NCBI GenBank assembly: GCA_902500695.1
Contig: CABVRQ010000017.1
Location: forward strand, 59,505-66,300
Direction: 5' to 3'
Origin: an uncultured Nitrospira sp.
Lineage (GTDB): Bacteria; Nitrospirota; Nitrospiria; Nitrospirales; UBA8639
Length of the DNA stretch: 6,796 nt
In this document: piece by piece, positions 1 to 6,139 of the stretch
Layout of the letters: every line of letters starts with the position of its first letter
Numbering within the stretch: position 1 is the first letter of the stretch
Notes under the pieces: generated by a model
What the model saw: only the letters and a program-made list of their open reading frames with translations
Told to the model about the DNA's origin: nothing
Databases searched by the model: none
Program-made: the position numbers and the translations under genes

Positions 1-20
1 AGAAAGGTCGGTGATAGCCA

Positions 21-1436
21 ATGAATGAGGTTCGAGTTCGCTTTGCGCCCAGTCCGACTGGTTTTCTCCATATTGGGGGAGTGCGGACAGCGTTGTTTAA
101 TTGGTTATTCGCTCGTCATGAGGGTGGAACCTTTATCCTCCGTATTGAGGACACCGATCGGGACCGGTCTACGGATGATGCTATTCAGGTCATCCTGGAT
201 GGCCTGAAATGGACCGGGTTGAATTGGGATGAGGGGCCTTTCCGACAGACAGACCGCTTGGAGCTGTATCGTGAACGGGCAATGGATCTCTTGAAGAGAA
301 AGCTAGCCTACTGGTGCATCTGTACGCCTGATGAATTAGAGGCGAGAAGGAAGGAAGCTCAGGCTAAAGGCGAATCCATCAAATATGACGGGCGATGTCG
401 CCATCGAGGAGTTTCCGAACCCGCCGAGCCGGCGGCTCTTCGGTTTCTCACTCCTCAGGAAGGGCAAACCATCGTCAATGATCGAATTAAGGGCCAGATC
501 GTGTTTGATAACACGGTTATGGACGACCTCATCATACTCAGGTCCAATGGCTATCCTACCTATAATTTTTCTGTGGTGGTGGATGATGGGCTCATGAACA
601 TTACGCATGTCATTCGGGGAGACGATCATGTCAATAATACTCCGAGACAGGTCCCGCTCTTTTCCGCCATGGGATTTTCGGTGCCTCAGTTTGCACATCT
701 CCCCATGATTTTAGGATCAGATAAAGCGCGTTTGTCCAAACGCCATGGGGCAACCTCGGTGTTGGCATATAAGGAGATGGGGTATTTGCCTGAAGCCCTT
801 ATTAATTATCTGGTCCGACTGGGATGGTCTCATGGGGATCAGGAAATTTTCTCGATTCAGGAAATGGTCGAGTTTTTCGATTTTAAGCAGGTGCAAGCCT
901 CGGCAGCCGTCTTTAACCCTGAAAAACTACGGTGGGTCAATGCGCAGTACATTAGAAACAGCGACCCCAAGCAGGTGGCCGACGTCCTCATGCCATTTTT
1001 GCAGAGTGCAGGCTATGATGATGCCGTCTTGGCCAGAATTCCCGGAGGGGCCGAGGCCTTAATCCCCCCCTTGCGAGAGCGGTCAGAAACGCTTTTGGAC
1101 CTTGTTCAAGGTGCCGTCCCCTATCTGTCAGAGCCCATGACCATGGATGAGGATGCCGCGAAAAAACATCTCACTCTGTCAATTGCCCCGAGCCTTCAGG
1201 CGTTTGCTGATCAGGTTGAAGCTGAGGCAGACTTTTCCAAGGAGGTGCTTGAGGGTATTCTTCATGGCATTATCGAGCGGCAGGGGCTCAAAATGGGCAA
1301 GGTGGCACAACCGTTACGCGTGGCGTTGACAGGCCGGACGGTCAGCCCTGGCATTTATGAGGTAATGGCGTTGTTGGGGAAAGAGCGATCGCTCCAACGC
1401 ATCCGTTCCGGACTTGAGCGAACGATGAACGCGTAA
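21..1436 (+). CDS. gltX: Glutamyl-tRNA synthetase (GluRS)
   Basis: This cytoplasmic class I aminoacyl-tRNA synthetase charges tRNA-Glu with glutamate using ATP. At 471 residues it has the full usual length. The N-terminus carries the class I signature in its GluRS form, APSPTGFLHIGG (residues 9-20, HIGG in place of HIGH). RIEDTDRDRS follows at 41-50, and the second ATP-binding motif, RLSKR, lies at 237-241. A zinc-binding pattern C99-x-C101-x24-C126-x-H128 is intact and matches the pattern known from E. coli GluRS. The C-terminal part (about 330-471) is the helical anticodon-binding region, ending in LRVALTGRTVSPG and a short tail. The ATG at 21 is chosen because the conserved core begins directly after it; a weak GGTGA lies at about 10-14. 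The next gene is tRNA-Gln, so whether this enzyme is discriminating or also mischarges tRNA-Gln for GatCAB amidation cannot be read from the sequence alone. The identification is secure. Confidence 0.98.
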   Translation: MNEVRVRFAPSPTGFLHIGGVRTALFNWLFARHEGGTFILRIEDTDRDRSTDDAIQVILDGLKWTGLNWDEGPFRQTDRLELYRERAMDLLKRKLAYWCICTPDELEARRKEAQAKGESIKYDGRCRHRGVSEPAEPAALRFLTPQEGQTIVNDRIKGQIVFDNTVMDDLIILRSNGYPTYNFSVVVDDGLMNITHVIRGDDHVNNTPRQVPLFSAMGFSVPQFAHLPMILGSDKARLSKRHGATSVLAYKEMGYLPEALINYLVRLGWSHGDQEIFSIQEMVEFFDFKQVQASAAVFNPEKLRWVNAQYIRNSDPKQVADVLMPFLQSAGYDDAVLARIPGGAEALIPPLRERSETLLDLVQGAVPYLSEPMTMDEDAAKKHLTLSIAPSLQAFADQVEAEADFSKEVLEGILHGIIERQGLKMGKVAQPLRVALTGRTVSPGIYEVMALLGKERSLQRIRSGLERTMNA

Positions 1437-1470
1437 AGCTCACCTTCATACTTTGTTTTTCTGCCGTCCC

Positions 1471-1499
1471 TTGACTGGTTCTGAGAGGTGAATTAAGCT
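1471..1499 (+). promoter_or_regulatory. Possible sigma-70 promoter for tRNA-Gln
   Basis: TTGACT at 1471-1476 matches the -35 consensus at five of six positions. A 17-base spacer leads to TAAGCT at 1494-1499, a poor -10 element with three of six matches. Initiation would fall about 5 bases before the mature tRNA. I see no terminator between gltX and the tRNA, so read-through from gltX is an alternative. Confidence 0.3.
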
Positions 1500-1510
1500 C
1501 ACTCCTAGGT

Positions 1511-1584
1511 TGGGGGATCGTCTAGCGGTAGGACGCCAGTTTCTGGATCTGGCTGCCCAGGTTCGATCCCTGGTCCCCCAGCCA
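1511..1584 (+). tRNA. tRNA-Gln (anticodon CTG), CCA encoded
   Basis: The stretch folds as a full cloverleaf. The 7-bp acceptor stem is TGGGGGA/TCCCCCA and the D-arm is GTCT/GGAC around a loop containing GG. The anticodon arm is CCAGT/TCTGG with loop TTCTGGA, giving anticodon CTG for the glutamine codon CAG. The variable loop has 4 bases, and the T-arm is CCAGG/CCTGG with loop TTCGATC. The discriminator is G73 and CCA is encoded in the DNA. The U1-A72 first pair is typical of bacterial tRNA-Gln. One oddity is that the anticodon-stem pair next to the loop (31-39) is a T-T mismatch. The gene begins 74 bases after gltX on the same strand, so the two may be co-transcribed. Confidence 0.96.
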
Positions 1585-1902
1585 ACTTTTCAGCTTTTCT
1601 TTCCTGCCTGCAAGCACATCGGAATCACGAAATAATCAATCCCCGTTTTTTCTTCAAATTGGATGGTTGGGTACGAGATCAGGGATTTTTATAGTTATGT
1701 CTTGAGTTCTTTCAACCTGAGGAAGGCCTCATTATAGGACAGGAAGAAAAGTTTCTGTCTGATTGTTGAATTGGTTGTGTAATCCTGAGAAAATTGAAGG
1801 GCAAAGGGAGAGGGCCAACTTAGAATGGGGTCGAGGAGGACCAGTCAGATCGGAAGGACCCAATAACACAATGAAAAGCATTATCATTAAAGAGGTTAGG
1901 CC
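1585..1902 (+). other. Intergenic region with no recognised gene
   Basis: About 318 bases contain no ORF that I can support. There is a small hairpin, TGAGG-AAGG-CCTCA, at 1718-1731 with no T-run after it, so it is not a convincing terminator. Purine-rich stretches (for example 1796-1812 and 1831-1859) precede the next gene. At 1871 an ATG opens an 11-codon ORF whose TGA overlaps the start of the next gene as ATGA; it may be a leader peptide or chance. I see no convincing promoter. Confidence 0.6.
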
Positions 1903-2178
1903 ATGAATCTTCATCAACGGGGTACGGAGCTTATTAATGGACTAAAGGATCATATCCTAGAGGTTCTTCGTGGGCATCCAGATGCAGAGTCCGGGGGAAT
2001 GGGGGTTTTTCAGGAAGAAATTGCCCGTCGGGCAGGGTTGCATAACATGGGCACAGGGGAATTGGATCACACCTGCGGGGAAATGTTGCGGCTGCTTGAT
2101 AAGGAAGGCATGATCGAATTGGTGGAGGAGGCAGAGCCGGATGAAAAGCGGAAGCGGTGGCGTCTGAACTCACGATAA
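1903..2178 (+). CDS. Small winged-helix-like hypothetical protein
   Basis: I do not recognise the family by name. The 91-residue charged, soluble protein has the pattern of a winged helix-turn-helix domain. There is a likely helix at 8-23, a second at about 35-45 (FQEEIARRAGL), and a third at about 57-69 (TCGEMLRLLDKEG), which would be the recognition helix. It ends in a basic, strand-forming wing at 71-90 (IELVEEAEPDEKRKRWRLN). There is no signal peptide or membrane segment. The ATG is supported by AAAGAGG at 1889-1895, seven bases upstream. The gene stands alone, with the transposase remnant pointing towards it from downstream. It may be a small DNA-binding regulator or an accessory domain protein; the fold is inferred from helix spacing and composition, not from a family match. 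Confidence 0.75.
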   Translation: MNLHQRGTELINGLKDHILEVLRGHPDAESGGMGVFQEEIARRAGLHNMGTGELDHTCGEMLRLLDKEGMIELVEEAEPDEKRKRWRLNSR

Positions 2179-2259
2179 GTTTTGGCTCGTTTTTCTAGGG
2201 TTGAATTTCAATTTTCAATTCACTTCTCTCCGACTGAAAATCGTTGCTCATCGAGGGGG

Positions 2260-2589
2260 TCAATAAGGGATATCCACGCGATAGCCGGATTGTTCGTCGG
2301 CCACGTCCTTACTTGCGCTTTTTTCTCGTCCTAAGAATTCCTGGGCCTCCTGTTCCATGAGATCTTGAAGGCAGCCCTGAATCTCCTGACGGACATAGGT
2401 CTCCAGATAGCCGTACAGCAGGTCCTTTGGCACCCCCTCTCCGTGGTGCGTTCCTTTAACCGGCATATCCTTGCCCCGCCGGTTCGGGCAGACAGGGTGT
2501 GGGTGAGGCTTCACTCGAAAAGGTAGGCCGCCCTTCACCATTATTCCCACACTTTTTAAGTGTAGCTCGTTGGCGGGGAAATATGACAT
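2260..2589 (-). pseudogene. IS256-family transposase, 5' fragment
   Basis: The ORF resembles the N-terminus of IS256/mutator-type transposases. Residues 53-102 (about 2284-2433) contain DLLYGYLETYVRQEIQG, LQDLMEQEAQEFLGREK and then SGYR, the family's helical start followed by the usual GYRNGY-like motif. Here the motif breaks off as GYRVDIPY and a stop. Full-length members have roughly 400 residues with a DDE catalytic triad; only about 110 codons remain and no catalytic residue is present, so this is a dead remnant. The true start may be an internal ATG, M42 at 2464-2466, because the residues before it (including PHPHPVCPNRRG) look like translated insertion-sequence end rather than protein. 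The remainder of the element is not elsewhere in the window. The family assignment rests on motif memory, not on a search. Confidence 0.75.
2549..2563. repeat. Short inverted repeat near transposase 5' end
   Basis: ACACTT-TTT-AAGTGT is a perfect 6-bp inverted repeat with a 3-base loop. It lies about 97 bases ahead of the likely internal transposase start. IS256-type termini often carry GTGT/ACAC-containing ends, so this may mark the surviving left end of the element. That is inference: the opposite end is missing, so no terminal-repeat pair or target duplication can be shown. Confidence 0.4.
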
Positions 2590-2642
2590 ACTTTTTCAAT
2601 GAAACACCATGGATTTACTTCTTTAGTTGTCATAGCCGAAAG

Positions 2643-2720
2643 AGAGAATATTAGATTGGATAGAAATCGCAGAATAACTTTTTTTTAGGTCTCTCTCTGA
2701 ATTTTTCTTAGAGAATATTA
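2643..2720 (+). repeat. 11-bp direct repeat upstream of the exported-protein pair
   Basis: AGAGAATATTA occurs at 2643-2653 and again at 2710-2720, 67 bases apart start to start. Between them lie an A/T-rich tract with eight T's (2679-2686) and TCTCTCT (2692-2698), which is complementary to AGAGAGA at 2641-2647. The arrangement could hold an operator or leader structure for the downstream genes, but no protein family can be assigned and chance is possible in this A/T-rich stretch. Confidence 0.35.
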
Positions 2721-2747
2721 AGGAGGTTGTTGAAAGGAGGAAATAAA

Positions 2748-3125
2748 ATGAAAATCGTGATGCCGGTATTTGTCATGCTTTGTATAACCCTGGGTTGGGT
2801 TTTCCTCCTTCAAGCAGAGGTCATTATTGAAACACAGGGAGGAGAAGAGGATGCGATGTCTCTTGAGCATCGTCAGGGAAGCCGTCGACCAGGTAAAGCA
2901 CCCATGCGGATTGAAGAGCCAGATGGAACGCTACGACCTCTTCCATCGGCTTCGATACCCGAGAGTCGTCTGAGTATGGAGGGTTTACGGGATGTGCCAG
3001 ATGCAGGTGGTGGGACAATGGTCAATGTTGAGGGCCGGTTTCAGTCAATCTTGAAGGTGCCAGATGGATCTGACCATGCGATTCATCAGCATGAATCTGG
3101 GGACCTACAGCCATTAAAACCCTGA
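2748..3125 (+). CDS. Small exported protein of unknown function
   Basis: I do not recognise this 125-residue protein. It begins with a clear signal peptide: MKIVMP, then a hydrophobic core (about residues 5-22, VMPVFVMLCITLGWVFLL) and a likely cleavage after QA at about 23. The mature part is about 100 residues, hydrophilic and rich in Pro, Gly, Glu and Asp. It has no cysteine, no membrane segment and no catalytic motif that I can see, and it ends in a histidine-containing tail (DHAIHQHESGD). The ATG at 2748 is chosen over an in-frame TTG at 2727 because AAAGGAGG (2733-2740) lies seven bases before it; a second AAGGAGG (2720-2726) lies further up. The stop is 10 bases from the next start, so it is almost certainly co-transcribed with the secreted protease-like gene and may act with it outside the cytoplasm. 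That link rests on position only. Confidence 0.8.
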   Translation: MKIVMPVFVMLCITLGWVFLLQAEVIIETQGGEEDAMSLEHRQGSRRPGKAPMRIEEPDGTLRPLPSASIPESRLSMEGLRDVPDAGGGTMVNVEGRFQSILKVPDGSDHAIHQHESGDLQPLKP

Positions 3126-3135
3126 AGGTTGTTGG

Positions 3136-5040
3136 ATGAGACCATTTCAACCCATGAATTATTCTAATGCCAATATGCTGAGAGATCCCGCTTCCTCCCA
3201 GTTGCCGATACCCTTCAGCTGTTGTGTGATTGGATTTCTGATTGTTTTACTCTTTGGCTGCTTTGGCCTCTTGACCGAGACCTACGCCGCCACCATTATT
3301 ATTGTAAATAAAGATAGCCCTGGTGAAGGATTTAACGATCCTGCGCCTTTTACCCCAGTGGGTGGAAATACGGCCACCACACTTGGTCAGGCAAGATTGA
3401 AAGCCTTTGAGTATGCGGCAAATATTTTAGCGCAGGTCCTGGTAAGCACGGTGGGCATTCGAGTCGATGCTCGAATTGATTCCTTAGGAGCAGGAGTACT
3501 GGGATCGGCCGGCCCCAATACCGTCCATCGGAATTTCCCCAATGCTCCGGTGGCGAATACCTGGTACGTCCAATCCTTGGCAAATAAACTTGCAGAACAG
3601 GACCTGGATCTGACTACCAGTGATATCAGTGCGACCTTTAGTGCAAATTTTACGAATTGGTATTTTGGGCTAGATGCCCATCCCCCAGCGGGACAATTTG
3701 ATTTTGTCACCGTGGTCCTGCATGAAATCATTCATGGCCTTGGTTTTTTATCACTTGTTGATGTGCTAACCGGGGAGAAATTCCTAGGCAACAATGACGA
3801 TTTTATGCGTTGGTTGGAGCTTCATGGAGCCAGCCCAGCCGATTACCCGTTCATGACCGATAGTCAAAGGCAATATGCGAGTGTTGCTGGGCCGAATCTT
3901 CATTTTGTTGGTGCCACCCTTCAAGGAGCATCCGGGACACTGACGGCCGGACGAACAGGCACTCATGTGCAAATGTATGCCCCGAATCCGGTTGAATTGG
4001 GTTCGTCGGTTTCTCATTTCACGAACACGATTAAGCCTGATCAGCTTATGGAGCCTGGAATAGCTTCCGGAAAGGCTATTCATGATCTCGGGTTAGCTCA
4101 ACCTCTGTTGCAAGATTTAGGGTGGGTGTTTGAGGTTGGCGTGAGTTTTCCTACTCGGAATGATGTCAACGGCGACGAGAAGGCAGACCTCGTCTGGCGC
4201 AACACCAGCACGTGGGCTGTTGCGATTTGGTTGATGAATGGTCCTACGATTGCCTCCTCCGGCTCATTGGGCGTGGTGTCGTCGAAGTGGCGGATTGCCG
4301 GTACCGGGGATGTCAATGATGACGGAAAAGCTGATGTCATCTGGCGTCACAGCGATACGGGAACGGTAGCGGTGTGGCTGATGAATGGTCTCACCGTCAT
4401 GTCGGTGGGTTTTCCAGGTAGTGTCTCTAGGGATTGGCAAATCGCGAGTGTGGATGATGTTAACGGTGATGGGAGGGCGGACCTCGTCTGGCGAAACACG
4501 AGAACTGGAGAAGTGACGATTTGGTTGATGAACGGCTCCATGATTGCTTCTTCCGGCCACTTGGGCGCAGTGCCTTTGGAGTGGCACATAGCGGGGACGG
4601 GAGATATGAATGCCGATGGAAAAGCGGATGTTATTTGGCGGAATAACCTTACTGGCGCAGTGAAAGTGTGGCTTATGCAAGGGCTCACGGTTCTGTCAAT
4701 AGGTTTCACTGGAGGGGTCTCCACGGATTGGCAGATTGCAGGGGTGGGTGATGTGAATGATGACGGGATGGGGGATTTGGTTTGGCGTAAAACGAGTAAC
4801 GGGGAAGTGGCCATTTGGTTGATGAATGGGGTGACCCTCAGTTCGTCAGGTTTTTTTGGCGTGGTGCCTCAGGCGTGGGAGATTGCTAGCACCAATGATG
4901 TCAATGGGGATGGGAGCGCGGATGTAATTTGGCGCAATAGGCAGACAGGCACGGTGGCTGTATGGATGATGAATGGGCGTACGGTCATGTCGGTGGGCTT
5001 TCCGGGCAGTGTTTCAATCAACTGGGAAATTCAACATTAG
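3136..5040 (+). CDS. Secreted HExxH protease-like protein with FG-GAP/VCBS repeats
   Basis: This 634-residue exported protein has three parts. Residues 1-51 form a long signal peptide with hydrophobic core about 29-47 and probable cleavage near TYA-A at 51/52. Residues about 53-335 form a putative zinc metallopeptidase domain: VVLHEIIHGLGF places HExxH at H196, E197 and H200, with G201 and G203 following, and the domain ends with DQLMEP (302-307) and LLQDLGW, as in secreted peptidases of the HELGHALGF type. Residue 206 is Ser, so the metzincin third-His pattern is absent and the third ligand is unassigned. Residues 343-634 are six 49-residue repeats of FG-GAP/VCBS type with DxNxDGxAD calcium-loop motifs, expected to fold as a beta-propeller or adhesive array. 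The ATG at 3136 has AAGG (3125-3128) seven bases upstream. It follows the 125-residue exported protein by 10 bases. Proteolysis is plausible but not shown; an adhesin or matrix protein with a degenerate protease fold is the alternative. Confidence 0.9.
   Translation: MRPFQPMNYSNANMLRDPASSQLPIPFSCCVIGFLIVLLFGCFGLLTETYAATIIIVNKDSPGEGFNDPAPFTPVGGNTATTLGQARLKAFEYAANILAQVLVSTVGIRVDARIDSLGAGVLGSAGPNTVHRNFPNAPVANTWYVQSLANKLAEQDLDLTTSDISATFSANFTNWYFGLDAHPPAGQFDFVTVVLHEIIHGLGFLSLVDVLTGEKFLGNNDDFMRWLELHGASPADYPFMTDSQRQYASVAGPNLHFVGATLQGASGTLTAGRTGTHVQMYAPNPVELGSSVSHFTNTIKPDQLMEPGIASGKAIHDLGLAQPLLQDLGWVFEVGVSFPTRNDVNGDEKADLVWRNTSTWAVAIWLMNGPTIASSGSLGVVSSKWRIAGTGDVNDDGKADVIWRHSDTGTVAVWLMNGLTVMSVGFPGSVSRDWQIASVDDVNGDGRADLVWRNTRTGEVTIWLMNGSMIASSGHLGAVPLEWHIAGTGDMNADGKADVIWRNNLTGAVKVWLMQGLTVLSIGFTGGVSTDWQIAGVGDVNDDGMGDLVWRKTSNGEVAIWLMNGVTLSSSGFFGVVPQAWEIASTNDVNGDGSADVIWRNRQTGTVAVWMMNGRTVMSVGFPGSVSINWEIQH
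4162..5037 (+). repeat. Six tandem 147-bp coding repeats in three doublets
   Basis: The repeats begin at 4162, 4309, 4456, 4603, 4750 and 4897, exactly 147 bases (49 codons) apart, with the last two codons short. Each starts with DxNxDxxxD and continues with a D(L/V)(V/I)WR segment, a (V/I)WLMNG-like segment and a W-x-I end. Odd repeats share a DLVWR...IASSG-type sequence and even repeats share DVIWR...VLMSVGF-like sequence, so the real unit is a 98-residue (294-bp) doublet present three times. Repeats 2 and 6 are especially alike (MSVGFPGSVS in both). This points to growth by duplication of doublets. Confidence 0.93.
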
Positions 5041-5392
5041 GCGAAGCGTCCCAAGAGATTTACAACCCGGTGTCCTAACGAAAATACAGTACGGTATATG
5101 AATGGTCGTCTCCAATGTGAGCTGGTCGAAGTGCGAGACGCATAAATGATAGGCCCCTTGGTAGAAGGCTGAGTGGTGGGTGGGGACTTTGAAAGCAGGT
5201 CGTCCTTTCAATTGTCACGCTGAGACCAAAAATATTTACTCAATGAAACCCTACTTATTGCAGGTTGTTGTTTCGCGGTGATCTGCTTCTATGCGGTCAA
5301 ATTGTTTTGAGCCATTCTTCGCTGAAATTAGTTCAATTGGGAATGCCTGATTTGTTGATGGCAAACCATTTCCTTTGTATGTGAGCGTGAAT
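5041..5392. other. Intergenic region with no recognised gene
   Basis: About 350 bases separate the repeat protein from the next supported gene. A 65-codon minus-strand frame (5014-5211) overlaps the end of the previous gene and matches nothing I know, so I do not call it. A 7-bp inverted repeat TTGAAAG-N9-CTTTCAA lies at 5189-5211 without a T-run and could be a weak hairpin or operator. No convincing terminator for the upstream gene pair and no clear promoter are visible. Confidence 0.55.
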
Positions 5393-5647
5393 ATGCTGAT
5401 GGTCAATATGAAATGGTGGTGGGCAGCTATGCTTGGAGGCAGTATCTTGCTTGCGGTGCCTGGGCATTCCGAGATTGGCGCCATTACGGGCGATGTGGTT
5501 GGGCACTTTTTTTCTGCGCTGATCTTAGCCATTGTGCCGATTCTGGGATATCGTCTGTTCTATCAACAAATTGGTGAGAAGGAAATCACCTATATTTTTG
5601 GTGCTGCCTGGATCTATCTTGTCATATCTCAATTATTTGGATGGTAA
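5393..5647 (+). CDS. Small integral membrane protein, unknown function
   Basis: I do not recognise the family. From the ATG at 5393 it has 84 residues; other in-frame starts are TTG 5375, ATG 5399 and ATG 5408 (giving MKWWWAAMLGG). None has a strong ribosome binding site, so the start is unsettled. Three hydrophobic stretches are visible, numbered from the 5408 start: WWWAAMLGGSILLAVPG (about 3-19, possibly a signal peptide), FFSALILAIVPILGYRLFY (about 39-57), and YIFGAAWIYLVISQLFGW at the C-terminus (about 62-79). A short polar link QQIGEKEIT lies between the last two. The pattern suggests a small inner-membrane protein with two or three spans. No neighbour gives a clue to its role, and it is followed by a 51-base gap before the inverted repeat at 5699. 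Codon pattern and hydrophobic layout make it likely to be real. Confidence 0.7.
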   Translation: MLMVNMKWWWAAMLGGSILLAVPGHSEIGAITGDVVGHFFSALILAIVPILGYRLFYQQIGEKEITYIFGAAWIYLVISQLFGW

Positions 5648-5698
5648 GGAAAATTTTTACTTCAATCCATCGAGTATAGTCATTCCCTTGGATTTGCA

Positions 5699-5725
5699 TT
5701 TTGATCTGCCTACTCTAGATCAAAA
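5699..5725 (+). promoter_or_regulatory. 9-bp inverted repeat just before a ribosome binding site
   Basis: TTTTGATCT (5699-5707) and AGATCAAAA (5717-5725) form a perfect inverted repeat with a 9-base spacer. It ends three bases before the GGAGGAG ribosome binding site of the next ORF. As DNA it could be a dimeric repressor operator with half-sites about 18 bases apart; as RNA it would be a hairpin beside the ribosome binding site. The half-sites contain TTGAT/ATCAA like an FNR box, but the spacing (13 instead of 4) does not fit FNR. Confidence 0.55.
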
Positions 5726-5741
5726 AGTGGAGGAGAGGAAT

Positions 5742-5939
5742 ATGAAATATTTGAAATTCATCGATGTGGTAGATTTTGAGGCGTCCACCAGGGTCAGTAT
5801 CTTGAGTGGAGAAGTTGGATTCATTCTTTCACTGATCCCTAGGGACTTCACCCGTGTGAGGCCGATTTACCCGAAAAGCAGGTTTTCAGACATTAGCCAA
5901 ATATCTGGGGCTTCAGGTGTGGCCTCATCAGATCAGTGA
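5742..5939 (+). CDS. Small hypothetical protein, 65 residues
   Basis: I do not recognise this product. The frame stays open further upstream (to 5532, inside the membrane-protein gene), but ATG 5742 is the best start because GGAGGAG (5729-5735) lies six bases before it, one of the strongest ribosome binding sites in the window. The protein begins MKYLKFIDVVDFEA, has a short hydrophobic stretch (VGFILSLIP, about residues 25-33), then a basic segment with RDFTRVRPIYPKSRF, and ends in a Ser-rich tail. The hydrophobic stretch is too short for a clear membrane span and there is no signal peptide. An inverted repeat directly upstream and a terminator-like palindrome 41 bases downstream make it look like a self-contained, regulated single-gene unit. 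It could still be non-coding with a fortuitous ribosome binding site. Confidence 0.5.
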   Translation: MKYLKFIDVVDFEASTRVSILSGEVGFILSLIPRDFTRVRPIYPKSRFSDISQISGASGVASSDQ

Positions 5940-5980
5940 TTGGGTAGAGCATTGCGTCTGTCCGATAATAAAATTTAGGC

Positions 5981-6005
5981 ATGAATCACGTGATTCATTT
6001 TTTTT
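5981..6005 (+). terminator. Rho-independent terminator-like palindrome
   Basis: ATGAATCACGTGATTCAT (5981-5998) is a perfect 18-bp palindrome followed directly by T's to 6005. As RNA it gives a 7-bp stem with loop ACGU and a run of eight U's, in the right place to end the 5742-5939 transcript. The stem is A/U-rich and so weak. Because it is a perfect palindrome around CACGTG, a protein-binding site is the alternative. Confidence 0.6.
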
Positions 6006-6139
6006 AATTATCCTTGTTTTATGGTGATTGGGGTTCGTCAGATTTCATGTATTCTTGAGAAATGAGGCATTCGGTTTTTCCACATTCAAGGATCTGGTGA
6101 ATGTTCCGATGAAGCATCCAGCATTAGAAACAGTCGTAT

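Noticed and set aside
336..698. 120-codon minus-strand frame inside gltX
   Set aside because: It lies wholly within a conserved synthetase gene and its translation resembles no family; it is a frame shadow.
1718..1731. Terminator after tRNA-Gln
   Set aside because: The hairpin TGAGG-AAGG-CCTCA is short, about 130 bases from the tRNA and not followed by T's.
4264..4814. Two long minus-strand frames over the repeat region
   Set aside because: They are antisense images of the 49-residue repeats, long only because the repeats keep the same composition.
4162..5037. CRISPR-like array
   Set aside because: The regular 147-base period is in frame with conserved protein motifs and has no alternating unique spacers; it is a coding repeat.
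5014..5211. 65-codon minus-strand frame after the repeat protein
   Set aside because: It overlaps the end of the upstream gene, has no recognisable motif and no clear ribosome binding site; not called.
5701..5723. FNR/CRP-type binding site
   Set aside because: TTGAT and ATCAA are present but 13 bases apart, whereas FNR boxes have a 4-base spacer.
5532..5741. Upstream extension of the 65-residue ORF into the membrane-protein gene
   Set aside because: The extension overlaps a plausible membrane-protein gene in another frame, and the strong ribosome binding site at 5729-5735 marks ATG 5742 as the start.
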